From contig CAYRLG010000001.1 in the NCBI GenBank assembly GCA_964425195.1, forward strand, positions 1 through 64,000: 64,000 bases of DNA, given 5' to 3'. The first letter of the stretch is position 1. Each line of letters opens with the position of its first letter. The translations under genes were made by a program, and so were the position numbers. Source of the stretch: Desulfamplus sp964425195 (GTDB lineage: Bacteria > Desulfobacterota > Desulfobacteria > Desulfobacterales > Desulfobacteraceae). The notes under the pieces were generated by a model. It was not told where the DNA came from and made no database searches. It worked only from the letters and a program-made list of their open reading frames with translations. Positions 53,474 through 63,447 of this stretch are shown here, one piece after another.

Positions 53474-56400
53474 CCGATCTACCGCAAACGAACTGAACAC
53501 CATTACAATTAAGGGAGCAAGAGAGCATAATCTCAAAAATATTGATCTTGTTTTGCCAAAAAAGAGATTAATTGTATTTACAGGTGTCTCAGGTTCAGGA
53601 AAATCAAGCCTTGCATTTGACACAATATTTGCAGAGGGACAACGCCGTTATGTTGAGTCCCTCTCTGCTTATGCAAGGCAATTTATCGGGCAGATGGTTA
53701 AGCCTAAGTATGACACTATAAGAGGGTTGTCTCCAACAATTTCCATTGAACAAAAGGCTGCAAGCAAAAATCCACGCTCAACTGTTGGTACAATCACTGA
53801 AATTTATGACTATCTAAGAGTTCTTTTTGCCCGTGTTGGAGAGCAGTTTTGCATAAAATGCGGAAAGGCTGTGGGCACAGGAGATGCTCAAAGCATGGTC
53901 TCCCAGATATTATCTCTTCCTCTATCTTCAAAAATATTGATTCTTGCCCCGCTTGTCGAAAACCGTAAAGGAGAACATAAAGATGTTTTAGATAGGCTGA
54001 AAAAAGATGGTTTTGCAAGAGTACGTATTGATGGTGTAGTTAATAATCTTGAAGATGTTCAATCTCTTGCAAAAAACAAGAAGCACAATATTGATGTAGT
54101 TGTTGATAGGCTTGTAATAAATGAGAGCGACACATTTCGTAGTCGTGTCACAGATTCAGTTGAAACAGCACTAAAAGCTGGAAATGGTCAACTTATTGTC
54201 CATGTTATGGGAGCAAATCAGGTTAACAGACTAACAGAACAATCTGACAAATCAGTTATAGAAGATAGTATTGGGTATAAGCCAGAAGATATTAGGATGA
54301 GCGAAGCTCGTTCCTGTTGTGGCATTGCATATCCTGAGCTTGAACCAACTCTTTTTTCATTCAACTCTCCATTGGGTATGTGTCCTGAATGTAATGGAAT
54401 CGGCACATTTCTCTACATGGATCCTGATAAGATTGTGCCAGATAAATCTCTTACAATACGTCAAGGAGCAGTTCTGCTTTGGAAAAACTATTTTATTTCT
54501 AAAGGCTCTTTTTATAAAAACGATTCAGAAGAGAATGAAAATCAAGATAGTGAACAGAGCCAAAACTCGTGGGGAATGGGTCAACTTATTGCTATGGAAG
54601 AGCAGTGGGGAATTAATTTTGATACTCCATGGAGAGACCTGCCACCAGAGCATAAAGATATAATTCTAAACGGAGGAAACGGCAAAAAACTTGTAGTCAA
54701 CTGGCAATCAGCCAAAATAAGAGGGGAGTTTCAACACGAACATGAAGGTGTAATTCACACCCTTATGAGGCGTTATAAAAATACTCAATCGGAATGGCAA
54801 AAGAGATATTATGCAAGTTTTATGAGTGAGCAGCCCTGCTCTGCCTGCGGTGGGAAAAGACTTAAGCCAGAAGTACTTAATGTTCTTATTGGTGAAAAGT
54901 CAATAATTGACATAACAGAGATGAGCATTAGAAAGTGCCATGATTTTATAAGCAATCTGAAACTTGAAGGAAATCGCCAACTTATTGCTTCTGAGTTGAT
55001 AAAGGAGATATCAGGCAGGCTTGGATTTTTAATAAACGTGGGGCTTGATTATCTATCTCTTGATCGAAAAGGTCCTACGCTTTCAGGTGGAGAGTCTCAG
55101 CGTATAAGACTTGCATCTCAGGTAGGCTCTGAATTAACCGGAGTTTTATATATTTTAGATGAACCATCAATAGGGCTTCATCAAAGAGATAATGAGAAAC
55201 TTATAAAAACACTTTGCCATTTAAGGGATATTGGTAACACTTTGATTGTTGTTGAACATGATGAAGAGACCATGAATCAGGCTGACTGGATTATTGATAT
55301 TGGTCCGGGAGCAGGACATTTAGGAGGAGAGATAATTGCTCAAGGCACACCAGAAGAGATAAAAAAAAGCCTTACATCTTTAACTGGAAAGTTTCTAAGT
55401 GGCTTAGAAAAGATTGAGATTCCCCTAAATAGAAAGATTCCTGCTGATATACCTACCAATTTAGCAACCAAAGAGTCTTATACAAAAAGTGGTAAAATAA
55501 ATCCAACTTATACCGACAAAAAAAATCCATCAGATATTGGTAGCGGTTGGATAACTATAAAAAAGGCATCTGAAAATAATCTTCAAAATATTGATGTGAA
55601 TATCCCTCTTGGGTTAATGGTTGCAGTTACTGGTGTTTCTGGTGCTGGCAAATCAACCCTTATTAACCAGATTCTATATCCTGCTGTAGCAAGAGAGCTT
55701 CACGGCTCTACCCTTGAGATTGGAAAACACGAGGCAATTGAAGGTCTTAATCAGATAAATAAAATAATCAACATTGACCAAAAGCCAATTGGTAGAACCC
55801 CAAGAAGCAACCCTGCAACATATACAAAGGTTTTTGACCCAATACGAGAACTCTTTGAAATGTTGCCAGAATCCAAGGCACGAGGCTATAAAAAGGGTCG
55901 ATACTCATTTAATGTTAAAGGCGGAAGGTGTGAAGCGTGCAGTGGAGATGGCTACATAAAGGTTGAGATGCACTTTTTACCTGATGTTTTTGTTCCATGC
56001 GAGATGTGCAAAGGCAAGCGATTTAACAGCTCTACACTTGAGATAAAATATAAAAATCACTCAATATCAGATATTCTCGATCTTTCTGTCATGCAGGCGT
56101 GTGATCTTTTTGCAAACCACCCGCAGATCATAAACATCCTCAGTACACTTATGGATGTAGGACTCTCATACATAAAACTTGGTCAGGCAGCGACCACCCT
56201 TTCTGGTGGTGAGGCACAGAGAATCAAACTTGCAAAAGAGCTTGCCAGACGAGATACAGGTAAAACTCTCTACATTTTAGACGAACCAACAACTGGGCTG
56301 CACTTTCAAGATATCAGGCTTCTGTTAAATGTGTTAAAGAGGCTTACAGATGGTGGCAATACAGTTATTGTAATTGAGCACAACCTTGATGTGATAAAAA

Positions 56401-56573
56401 CAGCAGACTGGATTATTGATCTCGGTCCCGAAGGTGGCAGCCGTGGAGGGTGCATTATAGCACAAGGCTCACCTGAACAGGTGGCAACAAAATCAGATGA
56501 GAGTTATACTGGATACTATCTGAATCAGACAATATCAAAGTATAAAGAGCAAGCTGCTCTGATAGGAGTGTAA
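53454..56573 (+). CDS. uvrA: Excinuclease ABC subunit UvrA
   Basis: This 1,039-residue damage-recognition ATPase of nucleotide excision repair (from the ATG at 53454; a TTG at 53466 with GAAGAG upstream is an alternative) has Walker A GVSGSGKSSLAFDT and later GVSGAGKSTLI. Signature motifs are LSGGESQRIRLASQVGS and LSGGEAQRIKLAKEL. Zinc-finger cysteines are visible in CIKCGK and in CEACSGDGYIKVEMHF...CEMC. The open frame to 53409 is rejected because it runs through the upstream gene. Length and domain order are normal for bacterial UvrA. Confidence 0.96.
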   Translation: MVKSLTNRSTANELNTITIKGAREHNLKNIDLVLPKKRLIVFTGVSGSGKSSLAFDTIFAEGQRRYVESLSAYARQFIGQMVKPKYDTIRGLSPTISIEQKAASKNPRSTVGTITEIYDYLRVLFARVGEQFCIKCGKAVGTGDAQSMVSQILSLPLSSKILILAPLVENRKGEHKDVLDRLKKDGFARVRIDGVVNNLEDVQSLAKNKKHNIDVVVDRLVINESDTFRSRVTDSVETALKAGNGQLIVHVMGANQVNRLTEQSDKSVIEDSIGYKPEDIRMSEARSCCGIAYPELEPTLFSFNSPLGMCPECNGIGTFLYMDPDKIVPDKSLTIRQGAVLLWKNYFISKGSFYKNDSEENENQDSEQSQNSWGMGQLIAMEEQWGINFDTPWRDLPPEHKDIILNGGNGKKLVVNWQSAKIRGEFQHEHEGVIHTLMRRYKNTQSEWQKRYYASFMSEQPCSACGGKRLKPEVLNVLIGEKSIIDITEMSIRKCHDFISNLKLEGNRQLIASELIKEISGRLGFLINVGLDYLSLDRKGPTLSGGESQRIRLASQVGSELTGVLYILDEPSIGLHQRDNEKLIKTLCHLRDIGNTLIVVEHDEETMNQADWIIDIGPGAGHLGGEIIAQGTPEEIKKSLTSLTGKFLSGLEKIEIPLNRKIPADIPTNLATKESYTKSGKINPTYTDKKNPSDIGSGWITIKKASENNLQNIDVNIPLGLMVAVTGVSGAGKSTLINQILYPAVARELHGSTLEIGKHEAIEGLNQINKIINIDQKPIGRTPRSNPATYTKVFDPIRELFEMLPESKARGYKKGRYSFNVKGGRCEACSGDGYIKVEMHFLPDVFVPCEMCKGKRFNSSTLEIKYKNHSISDILDLSVMQACDLFANHPQIINILSTLMDVGLSYIKLGQAATTLSGGEAQRIKLAKELARRDTGKTLYILDEPTTGLHFQDIRLLLNVLKRLTDGGNTVIVIEHNLDVIKTADWIIDLGPEGGSRGGCIIAQGSPEQVATKSDESYTGYYLNQTISKYKEQAALIGV

Positions 56574-56616
56574 AACTCTCTATTTATAAGAGAATTTCTT
56601 TAAACATGCCCGTATA

Positions 56617-56632
56617 GCACAAACAGTTGTGC
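56617..56632. terminator. Small hairpin between convergent uvrA and the permease
   Basis: GCACAA pairs with TTGTGC around ACAG; no clear U tract follows. A second weak hairpin TCTCT/AGAGA with TTTCTTT lies at 56574-56605. Either may end uvrA transcription; confidence is low. Confidence 0.3.
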
Positions 56633-56665
56633 AAACTATATAGAAATCACTAACCTGTGGTGTCT

Positions 56666-57703
56666 CTACTTAAATCTTACCCTTGGATCAACAAGGGCAA
56701 CGCAGAGATCAGAGAGAATATTTCCGATCATAAATAGAAGCGATGAGATAACAAGAATACCCATCACAACTGGATAATCACGATCGACAACAGATTCATA
56801 ACCTAAGAGTCCCATTCCATTGATATTAAACACCTTTTCAATTAAAAATGAACCAGTCAAAACAACTGAGATATTGTTGCCAAAACTTGTTGCAATAGGT
56901 ATTAGGCTGTTTCTTAAAGCGTGACGAAACACTGCCTGTTTAAACGAAAGACCCTTTGCAATTGCGGTTCTTACATAATCAGAAGATAGTTGATCCATAA
57001 GGGTATTTTTCATAAGAAGAGTCATTACAGAAAACGATCCAATTACATAAGCAACCAGAGGTAAAGCAGTATGCCATGCAATATCTCTTATCTTTTCAAT
57101 AAAAGAGAGAGCGGAGAACATGTCAGATGTAAAACCGCCTAATGGAAAGATATCCATGCGTGAAGAGAAAATTACCAGCAAAATAACCCCTGCTACCCAC
57201 CCGGGAATTGCATAGCCCACAAAAATAACAATTGAAGTTATATTATCAAAACCTGTTCGATGCCTTATAGCTTTTGCAATCCCAAGAGGTATGCACACTC
57301 CATACACAATCAACATTGTAAGGGTGCCAAAATAGAGCGAAATTGGAATCCGCTCTTTTACCATATCCCAGACAGGATCGTAATATCTTGTGGATGTTCC
57401 AAGATCACCTTGTAAAACCTTTAGTAGCCACAACCAATAGCTCGTCACTATTGGTTTATCAAAACCGTAATACTCTTTAAGCTGCTGAATTTGCTCCTCA
57501 GAAAGAGGTTGTGCTGAACTCTCCCTTCCCGCTCCACCTGAAAAACCACTTCCAAAACCCTCGGTCTGCATCTGCCGAGCTGCTGAGATCATCCTCTCAA
57601 CAGGTCCACCCGGAACAAAACGGGTAATGGCAAAAACCATGATTGTAATGCCCACAAATGTGGGAACAATCAGCAAAAATCTTCTTATAAAATATGCTGT
57701 CAT
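56666..57703 (-). CDS. Peptide-type ABC transporter permease (YejB/OppB-like), orphan
   Basis: This 345-residue permease has about six TM helices and the binding-protein-dependent motif (HALRNSLIPIATSFG). An extracytoplasmic Gly/Ser-rich loop (EGFGSGFSGGAGRESS) after helix 1 is typical of YejB. YejB works with YejA, YejE and the ATPase YejF in microcin C/oligopeptide uptake. None of these is encoded nearby; the next genes are alr and uvrA. The N-terminal TM and LSEEQIQQLKEYYGFDKP segment match YejB better than OppB. Confidence 0.85.
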   Translation of the reverse strand: MTAYFIRRFLLIVPTFVGITIMVFAITRFVPGGPVERMISAARQMQTEGFGSGFSGGAGRESSAQPLSEEQIQQLKEYYGFDKPIVTSYWLWLLKVLQGDLGTSTRYYDPVWDMVKERIPISLYFGTLTMLIVYGVCIPLGIAKAIRHRTGFDNITSIVIFVGYAIPGWVAGVILLVIFSSRMDIFPLGGFTSDMFSALSFIEKIRDIAWHTALPLVAYVIGSFSVMTLLMKNTLMDQLSSDYVRTAIAKGLSFKQAVFRHALRNSLIPIATSFGNNISVVLTGSFLIEKVFNINGMGLLGYESVVDRDYPVVMGILVISSLLFMIGNILSDLCVALVDPRVRFK

Positions 57704-57836
57704 TATTATCTCTTCTGCTCTATCTTTATCAGGGGTGATTAATAACTGTACTCTTTCTTCCTGACAGTGGATATGATAGGGTTTTATCTAAAAAGTTAAA
57801 TTTATGAGATCTAACAGTTAAGGTTAAAGTCTCACA

Positions 57837-59006
57837 CTATTCATACTCTATTGGCATTCTCCGATTAAATGAACAGACAACTTCATAATTGATTGTATCA
57901 ATATGGCTGGCAATCTCATCTGCTAAAATCTCTTCATCTCCCTGCCTACCCATAATGATAACATCATCCCCAACTGCAACATCAATAACAGCTCCTACAT
58001 CAATCATAGTGTAATCCATACATACCCGTCCAACAACCTTGCACCTTTTGCCCCGAACTAACATCTCACCTTTTGAAGATAAAAGTCTATTATACCCATC
58101 AGCATAACCAATTGGTACGGTAGCTATTTTTGTAGGCAATGGTGTAATGTAAGTACTACCGTAACTTACACTAAAACCTGAAGGAACATCTTTAAGATAG
58201 ATAATTTTTGATAAAACAGACATTACTGGTTCAAGAGATATAGCTTTACGACTCACCTCGTCTGAGGGGAAAAGACCATACATTGAAATACCTGCACGCA
58301 CCATATTAAAATGGCCTTCTTTAGTTTCCATAATTGCAGCACTATTGGATGCGTGGCAGATTTCTGGTTTAAATCCACGCTTTGCAAGAGCATAAAGAAG
58401 TTTTTTGAATCTATCAATCTGCTTATTAACATGGCTCTTATCAGCAATATCTGCATTTGCAAAATGGGTGTAAATCCCCTCCACATAAAGTCCGCCAAGC
58501 GTAGTTATCTTTATTATCTCATCTGCAATTTTATCTATCTCACCTGCAAAGTGATTGTCCACAACAAATCCAAGCCTTCCCATACCTGTGTCAACTTTAA
58601 CATGACATTTGACTCTTTGACCGCAAACAATAGCAGCATCAGAAATCTCTTTTGCACAGTCCAGTGACGAGACAGTTATACGAACACCATTTATAGCAAG
58701 CCACTCTACTTGAGAAGGTAAAACATCTCCAAACAGAAGAGTTGGCAAATCAATATCACTCTCACGCAGTTCAACAGCCTCATGAATACGGGCAACAGCA
58801 AGAAACGATGCACCATTTTCAAAAGCTGTTTTTGCAACAGAAACAGCTCCATGACCATAACCATTTGCTTTGACTACTGCCATAAATGCAACATCAGAAG
58901 AACATCTTGCCTTCAACAATCTTATATTATTGGCAAGTGCACTAAGATTTATTTTGACTCTACTTTGTGGAAGCAGATTATGATCAATATTTTTAAAAAG
59001 TCCCAT
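57837..59006 (-). CDS. alr: Alanine racemase
   Basis: This 389-residue fold-type III PLP enzyme makes D-alanine for peptidoglycan. The PLP lysine is K46 (AVVKANGYGHGAV). The second catalytic residue, Tyr near 280, is in SVSYGSTYITPL, and MYGLFPSDE follows the ASNSAAIME segment. The gene follows the MttB-family gene with 4 nt between, so it is co-transcribed, but that neighbour gives no obvious functional link. Confidence 0.95.
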   Translation of the reverse strand: MGLFKNIDHNLLPQSRVKINLSALANNIRLLKARCSSDVAFMAVVKANGYGHGAVSVAKTAFENGASFLAVARIHEAVELRESDIDLPTLLFGDVLPSQVEWLAINGVRITVSSLDCAKEISDAAIVCGQRVKCHVKVDTGMGRLGFVVDNHFAGEIDKIADEIIKITTLGGLYVEGIYTHFANADIADKSHVNKQIDRFKKLLYALAKRGFKPEICHASNSAAIMETKEGHFNMVRAGISMYGLFPSDEVSRKAISLEPVMSVLSKIIYLKDVPSGFSVSYGSTYITPLPTKIATVPIGYADGYNRLLSSKGEMLVRGKRCKVVGRVCMDYTMIDVGAVIDVAVGDDVIIMGRQGDEEILADEIASHIDTINYEVVCSFNRRMPIEYE

Positions 59007-59010
59007 AATT

Positions 59011-60474
59011 TTAGCAATACTCTTTCAAATATTCAGATAAAGCCGCATCAATTGGAGGCTTAGAGTAATTTTTAAGTAGCAACTCTACCCTTTCAGATGC
59101 TTGCTCTATGAGTGTTTTTCCCTTTGCCTCCCACTTATCGTAATTTGTTCTCCAAAATAGTGCGGGGTGATGCAACTCCTTTTTGAAATTACTAAAAGTG
59201 TGTGGCAATGTGATAAAGTTTGATTTTGGATCAACTGTTTTTATCAACTCCACAAGACTGTCAATATTATTTGTAGATACTGGCTCAAGAAAATGTTTAG
59301 TATATGCTGCAAGGTCTGCATCCATAACCATTTTTTCTAAGGATGCTGCTGCAAAACTTGATAAAATACCGCAACCCGGAAGAAAATTTATTTTATTTTG
59401 TAAGGCATTTATAAAGCAGAACATAGATTCTGCACCAGCATGAAAATCGCACCCCTGAGCATCATTCATCCCAACATTGCCGCGAGTAAGCAAACCATAG
59501 CCTTTGCCCATAAGAGCAGCAGCAGACTCCATCATTCTGCTTTCAGGTCCACCATAAGTTATACTCATAGATTTCATATCACAAGAACATGGAAAAGCAC
59601 CATAAAACAGCGGTAACCCGGGCTTTATAAGCTGAGTAAGAACAAGGATACTTAACACTTCACAGTTATTTAAGATAACATTGCCAAGCACTGAACAAGG
59701 ACCTGTCATACCAGCAGAGGGGCAAGGAGAGATGCTTATGGCTACCCCATGTTCTGCCATAGCTATAAGAAAATCTCCCTGATCTCCTGCAAGAATCAAA
59801 GGAGAAATACAGTTTACAGTGGATTGAGCATAAGCTATATTTGATGCCTTTCTTAGTTCTGTAGTAGTTATATCAAATGCCCTACAGAGCATTTTAAGGT
59901 CTGAAATTGATGAAATGTTATATGGTTTGTCAGAATAGAGTATCTGATTTGCCATCATAAACTGATATAGCTTATCATTAGGAATATCGTTAGGATAGAC
60001 AAGATTTCCCTGTATTTGCACTGCATCTAAAACCTGACCAAGTTTTATGGCTGCTATATAATCTTTGCCATCTGCCTGCCGTCTCTTACCTGACGGATCA
60101 AATATAAAAGGGGCGGATCTGCCGACTCCTGTTGCACTGTAATCCATATTAAAATTGATATTGTACTGTGGATTTCTGGCAAGAAGTGTAAAATTATTCG
60201 ATTTTGATGCAGTTGTAATTGCATTTTCTACATCTGATTGAGTAAAAAAGACCTTATTTCCGTCGGTTTTAAGTCCATGATATTTTGCTATAGCCACAAG
60301 AGCTTCAGAACCAACCCAAAGACCTCGTTGGCTTAAAATCTCTAAGGTTGCCTGATGAATCTGCTCAAAACCGTTATAGTCAATAATTGTTTTAGGGCTA
60401 AATGCCTCTTTAGCCTTGGGGTGCAGACAAAAATGAGTGTTGTTAATATTGGTCATTTCTTTTAAAGACTCCAC
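59011..60474 (-). CDS. Trimethylamine methyltransferase family protein (MttB-like, no pyrrolysine)
   Basis: This 487-residue MttB superfamily protein has PSAGMTGPCSVLGNVILNNC, GLPLFYGAFPCSCDMKS and the downstream GMNDAQGCDFHAGAESM. In true trimethylamine methyltransferases an in-frame UAG encodes pyrrolysine in the central barrel; here the frame is continuous with no amber codon, so it belongs to the non-Pyl branch (glycine betaine, carnitine, proline betaine or related demethylases). The substrate is not determinable. No corrinoid protein is adjacent. It follows nadE by 42 nt. Confidence 0.88.
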   Translation of the reverse strand: MESLKEMTNINNTHFCLHPKAKEAFSPKTIIDYNGFEQIHQATLEILSQRGLWVGSEALVAIAKYHGLKTDGNKVFFTQSDVENAITTASKSNNFTLLARNPQYNINFNMDYSATGVGRSAPFIFDPSGKRRQADGKDYIAAIKLGQVLDAVQIQGNLVYPNDIPNDKLYQFMMANQILYSDKPYNISSISDLKMLCRAFDITTTELRKASNIAYAQSTVNCISPLILAGDQGDFLIAMAEHGVAISISPCPSAGMTGPCSVLGNVILNNCEVLSILVLTQLIKPGLPLFYGAFPCSCDMKSMSITYGGPESRMMESAAALMGKGYGLLTRGNVGMNDAQGCDFHAGAESMFCFINALQNKINFLPGCGILSSFAAASLEKMVMDADLAAYTKHFLEPVSTNNIDSLVELIKTVDPKSNFITLPHTFSNFKKELHHPALFWRTNYDKWEAKGKTLIEQASERVELLLKNYSKPPIDAALSEYLKEYC

Positions 60475-60516
60475 ATAAAAAATATGATTTAAAAAATGGA
60501 GAGAGTTGATTTTTTT

Positions 60517-61365
60517 CTAAAATCTGTCAACTCTCAAACTATTAGGAATCTGACATACAGGAATTGGCTCCATCTTATGGCGATTCATCTTATTAAGTTT
60601 TTTGTAAATGGAGAGTACCTCCTTCTGCCGTAAGGATAACAGATTTTTATCCTCTTCATCAGATTCAACTATAAAGTTATCTGGATTAAAATCTCTATAT
60701 TCATCCATAATATAACTTTTACGTTGTTCATATCTCATAGCCCACTCAAGCTCTGGATAGCTTGCCCCAATTTGGGCTTCATCTGTTCTGTTGTCCTCCC
60801 AAAGCCCGTCAGTTGGAGGGGCTTTGATTATATCATCACTTACTCCAAGGTATTTTCCAAGAGCAAAAACTTCAGTTTTAAACAGATCAGCAATAGGTGA
60901 GATATCAACACCTCCGTCACCATATTTGGTATAAAAACCTACACCAAAGTCTTCAACTTTGTTACCGGTTCCAGCTACCAAAAGTTTATGGTGGCTTGCA
61001 AATGCATAAAGGGTTAGCATTCTAAGGCGTGAACGTGTGTTTGCCATAGTCAGTTGATCCTGAATCTCTTGTGGAATAGTATTTTCAATGGTCTGAAAAG
61101 ATGGGGTCAGATCAACTGTCACTCCCTTTACATTAGAAAAATTGCTTTCAAGCCATTTAATGTGGCTCTCTGATAAGCTGACTTGCTTCTTAGATTGATA
61201 TATTGGCATGTTTAAGGCAAAAACTTTAAGAGCTGTCTTAGCACAAAGGGTTGATGTTACAGCAGAGTCAATACCACCTGACACCCCAACTACAAATCCT
61301 TTTAATCCAGAATTTATGCAATAATCTTTCAGCCATATTTCTATATGTTTGGCTATTTTTTCCAT
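60517..61365 (-). CDS. nadE: NAD+ synthetase, ammonia-dependent
   Basis: This 282-residue PP-loop amidotransferase has GVSGGIDSAVTSTLCAK (28-44) as the nucleotide-binding loop and LLVAGTGNKVEDFGVGFYTK with DISPIADLFKTEVFALGKYL as family segments. It converts nicotinic-acid adenine dinucleotide to NAD. The absence of an N-terminal nitrilase (glutaminase) domain suggests ammonia use. It is the first gene of the nadE-mttB-alr(-yejB) series. Confidence 0.95.
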   Translation of the reverse strand: MEKIAKHIEIWLKDYCINSGLKGFVVGVSGGIDSAVTSTLCAKTALKVFALNMPIYQSKKQVSLSESHIKWLESNFSNVKGVTVDLTPSFQTIENTIPQEIQDQLTMANTRSRLRMLTLYAFASHHKLLVAGTGNKVEDFGVGFYTKYGDGGVDISPIADLFKTEVFALGKYLGVSDDIIKAPPTDGLWEDNRTDEAQIGASYPELEWAMRYEQRKSYIMDEYRDFNPDNFIVESDEEDKNLLSLRQKEVLSIYKKLNKMNRHKMEPIPVCQIPNSLRVDRF

Positions 61366-61695
61366 ATTGTATCCCTCTTAAGTTTGATCTGATAAGTTGA
61401 ATAAAGTAAGAGACGCAAAAGCCTTGAGTCTCTATATTTTCGTTATTCATTGTGCCGTTTACAAGATTTTTATCATAATAATAGAAAACCTTTTGAATTG
61501 CTATATCTTCTATTATTGATTTGACAAACTGGTTGGAATGGCAATCATATCAAGATAATTATATACCTTTTTTATACAAAAGTAAGAGATAAGTAATCCT
61601 TTTATCTCTTCCCACAACTTGAGCGTTCACTATACCTAAATTTAGGGGATGGACGCTATTAATAAGACATTATTTATAAATAGCGGAGGCTTATT
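61366..61695. other. 330-nt divergent intergenic region between nadE and selO
   Basis: It contains a hairpin at 61622-61657 (listed separately), a second inverted repeat AAGAGATAA/TTATCTCTT near 61585-61611, and a TTGACA at 61518-61523 without a good -10. No gene-like frame is present. Confidence 0.5.
61622..61657 (+). promoter_or_regulatory. Stem-loop in the selO leader
   Basis: AGCGT (61622-61626) pairs with ACGCT (61653-61657), and inside lies the perfect 12-bp palindrome CCTAAATTTAGG (61635-61646). The structure ends 38 nt before the selO ATG, where SD GCGGAGG sits. It could be an operator or a leader RNA fold; there is no known match. Confidence 0.45.
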
Positions 61696-63384
61696 ATGAA
61701 TAGCCATATATATAATACATTACCCTCATTAAACTTTGACAACACCTTTACCCGTGAGTTACCTGCCGATCCTGAAACTTCAAACTATCGCCGTCAAGTT
61801 GTTGGTGCATGTTACTCTAAAGTAAAACCTACTCCTGTTTCTGCACCAAAGTTGATTGCATACTCCAAAGAGGCTGCTAAGCTGTTGGATCTTTCTGATG
61901 AAGCCTGTAAAAGTGAACAGTTCAAAGAGGTATTTGCAGGTAACAGATTGCTCTCTGGTATGGAACCTTATGCTGCATGTTATGGAGGACACCAGTTTGG
62001 AAACTGGGCAGGTCAGCTTGGGGATGGAAGGGCTATAAATCTTGGTGAGATTGTTAATAAAAGAGCAGAGCGATGGGTACTACAGCTTAAAGGAGCGGGA
62101 GCTACACCATACTCCAGAAATGCAGATGGACTTGCTGTATTAAGATCATCTGTAAGGGAATTTTTATGCAGTGAAGCGATGTTTCACCTTGGTATTCCAA
62201 CAACACGAGCACTGAGTCTTATCTCCACCGGCGAGATGGTAGAGCGAGACATGTTTTACGATGGAAATCCAAAAGAAGAACCAGGTGCGGTTATATGTAG
62301 GCTTGCACAATCATTCATAAGATTTGGAAATTTTGAAATTTTTACATTTAGAGATGATATCCAAACACTTCAAAAACTTTTAGACTACACAATAGCTTAC
62401 GACTTTGCTTTTATGAGTCAAATATATCAAGAAGAGTTTTCTGACATCAAACTATCTTCTCGTACAAAAGAGTCTGTTAATATTCTAAAATTTTCTTCCA
62501 AAATTTATATTAAATGGTTTGAAGAGGTATGCAAACGAACTGCTAATATGGTTGTAGAGTGGATGCGTGTAGGATTTGTTCATGGTGTTATGAACACTGA
62601 TAATATGTCTGTTCTTGGTCTTACAATAGATTATGGTCCTTACGGCTGGATTGAAAATTATGATCCAAACTGGACACCAAATACAACAGATGCAAATGGG
62701 AGGCGTTACTGTTTTGGTAATCAGCCTAAAATTGCACATTGGAATCTTGTTCAGCTTGCAAATGCACTATATCCTCTTATTAAAGATGTTGAACCTTTAC
62801 AGCAGGCATTGGCTCTATATTCAGATATACTTAACAATAAGTGGCAGCAGATGATAGCATCAAAATTGGGGTTTAGAACTTTTGAGCCTAAAAGCGATGT
62901 AAATATTACAGGTGAGCTATTTAATCTGCTATCTATGGTAGAGACTGATATGACTATATTTTTTAGACGGATTGCTCTTATTGATTTTAAAAAAGAGAAA
63001 TTTAGACTTAAAGAAGATGAACTAAGAAATCTTGAACCTTTTATGGACTCATATTATGTTCTATCCCAGTTGACAAAAGACTATATATCCCGTATCTCAA
63101 ATTGGCTGAGGCTTTATGTAGAGAGGCTTAAAAAAGATAACCTGCCTTATGAGATAAGACGAACACAGATGGATTTGGTCAATCCAAAGTACATTTTGCG
63201 TAACTACTTATCGCAACTTGCAATTGATAGGGCACAAGAGGGAGATTTTTCTATGGTTCAGCAGTTGCTTGAACTACTTCGTTACCCATACAGCGAACAG
63301 GTAGAACATGAAAAATTTGCAGTTAAACGACCAGATTGGGCACGCCATAAACCGGGTTGTTCAATGCTCTCATGCAGCTCTTAA
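61696..63384 (+). CDS. selO: SelO/YdiU family protein adenylyltransferase (pseudokinase fold)
   Basis: This 562-residue protein of the SelO family AMPylates Ser/Thr/Tyr residues of redox-related proteins using a kinase-like fold. Family motifs seen are GGHQFGNWAGQLGDGRAIN, LQLKGAGATPYSRNADG and FVHGVMNTDNMSVLGLTIDYGPYGWIENYD. The C terminus ends SMLSCSS, so the position that is selenocysteine in some eukaryotic homologues is cysteine here. SD GCGGAGG precedes the ATG. The length is slightly longer than the E. coli YdiU. Confidence 0.93.
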   Translation: MNSHIYNTLPSLNFDNTFTRELPADPETSNYRRQVVGACYSKVKPTPVSAPKLIAYSKEAAKLLDLSDEACKSEQFKEVFAGNRLLSGMEPYAACYGGHQFGNWAGQLGDGRAINLGEIVNKRAERWVLQLKGAGATPYSRNADGLAVLRSSVREFLCSEAMFHLGIPTTRALSLISTGEMVERDMFYDGNPKEEPGAVICRLAQSFIRFGNFEIFTFRDDIQTLQKLLDYTIAYDFAFMSQIYQEEFSDIKLSSRTKESVNILKFSSKIYIKWFEEVCKRTANMVVEWMRVGFVHGVMNTDNMSVLGLTIDYGPYGWIENYDPNWTPNTTDANGRRYCFGNQPKIAHWNLVQLANALYPLIKDVEPLQQALALYSDILNNKWQQMIASKLGFRTFEPKSDVNITGELFNLLSMVETDMTIFFRRIALIDFKKEKFRLKEDELRNLEPFMDSYYVLSQLTKDYISRISNWLRLYVERLKKDNLPYEIRRTQMDLVNPKYILRNYLSQLAIDRAQEGDFSMVQQLLELLRYPYSEQVEHEKFAVKRPDWARHKPGCSMLSCSS

Positions 63385-63447
63385 ATGGATAAATATGTTT
63401 ATAAAACCAAAATATTGCAATACTAAAAGGGTAAAAAATAGACGGTT

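Noticed and set aside
59011..60474. Pyrrolysine-containing trimethylamine methyltransferase
   Set aside because: No in-frame UAG is present; the protein is in the non-pyrrolysine branch.
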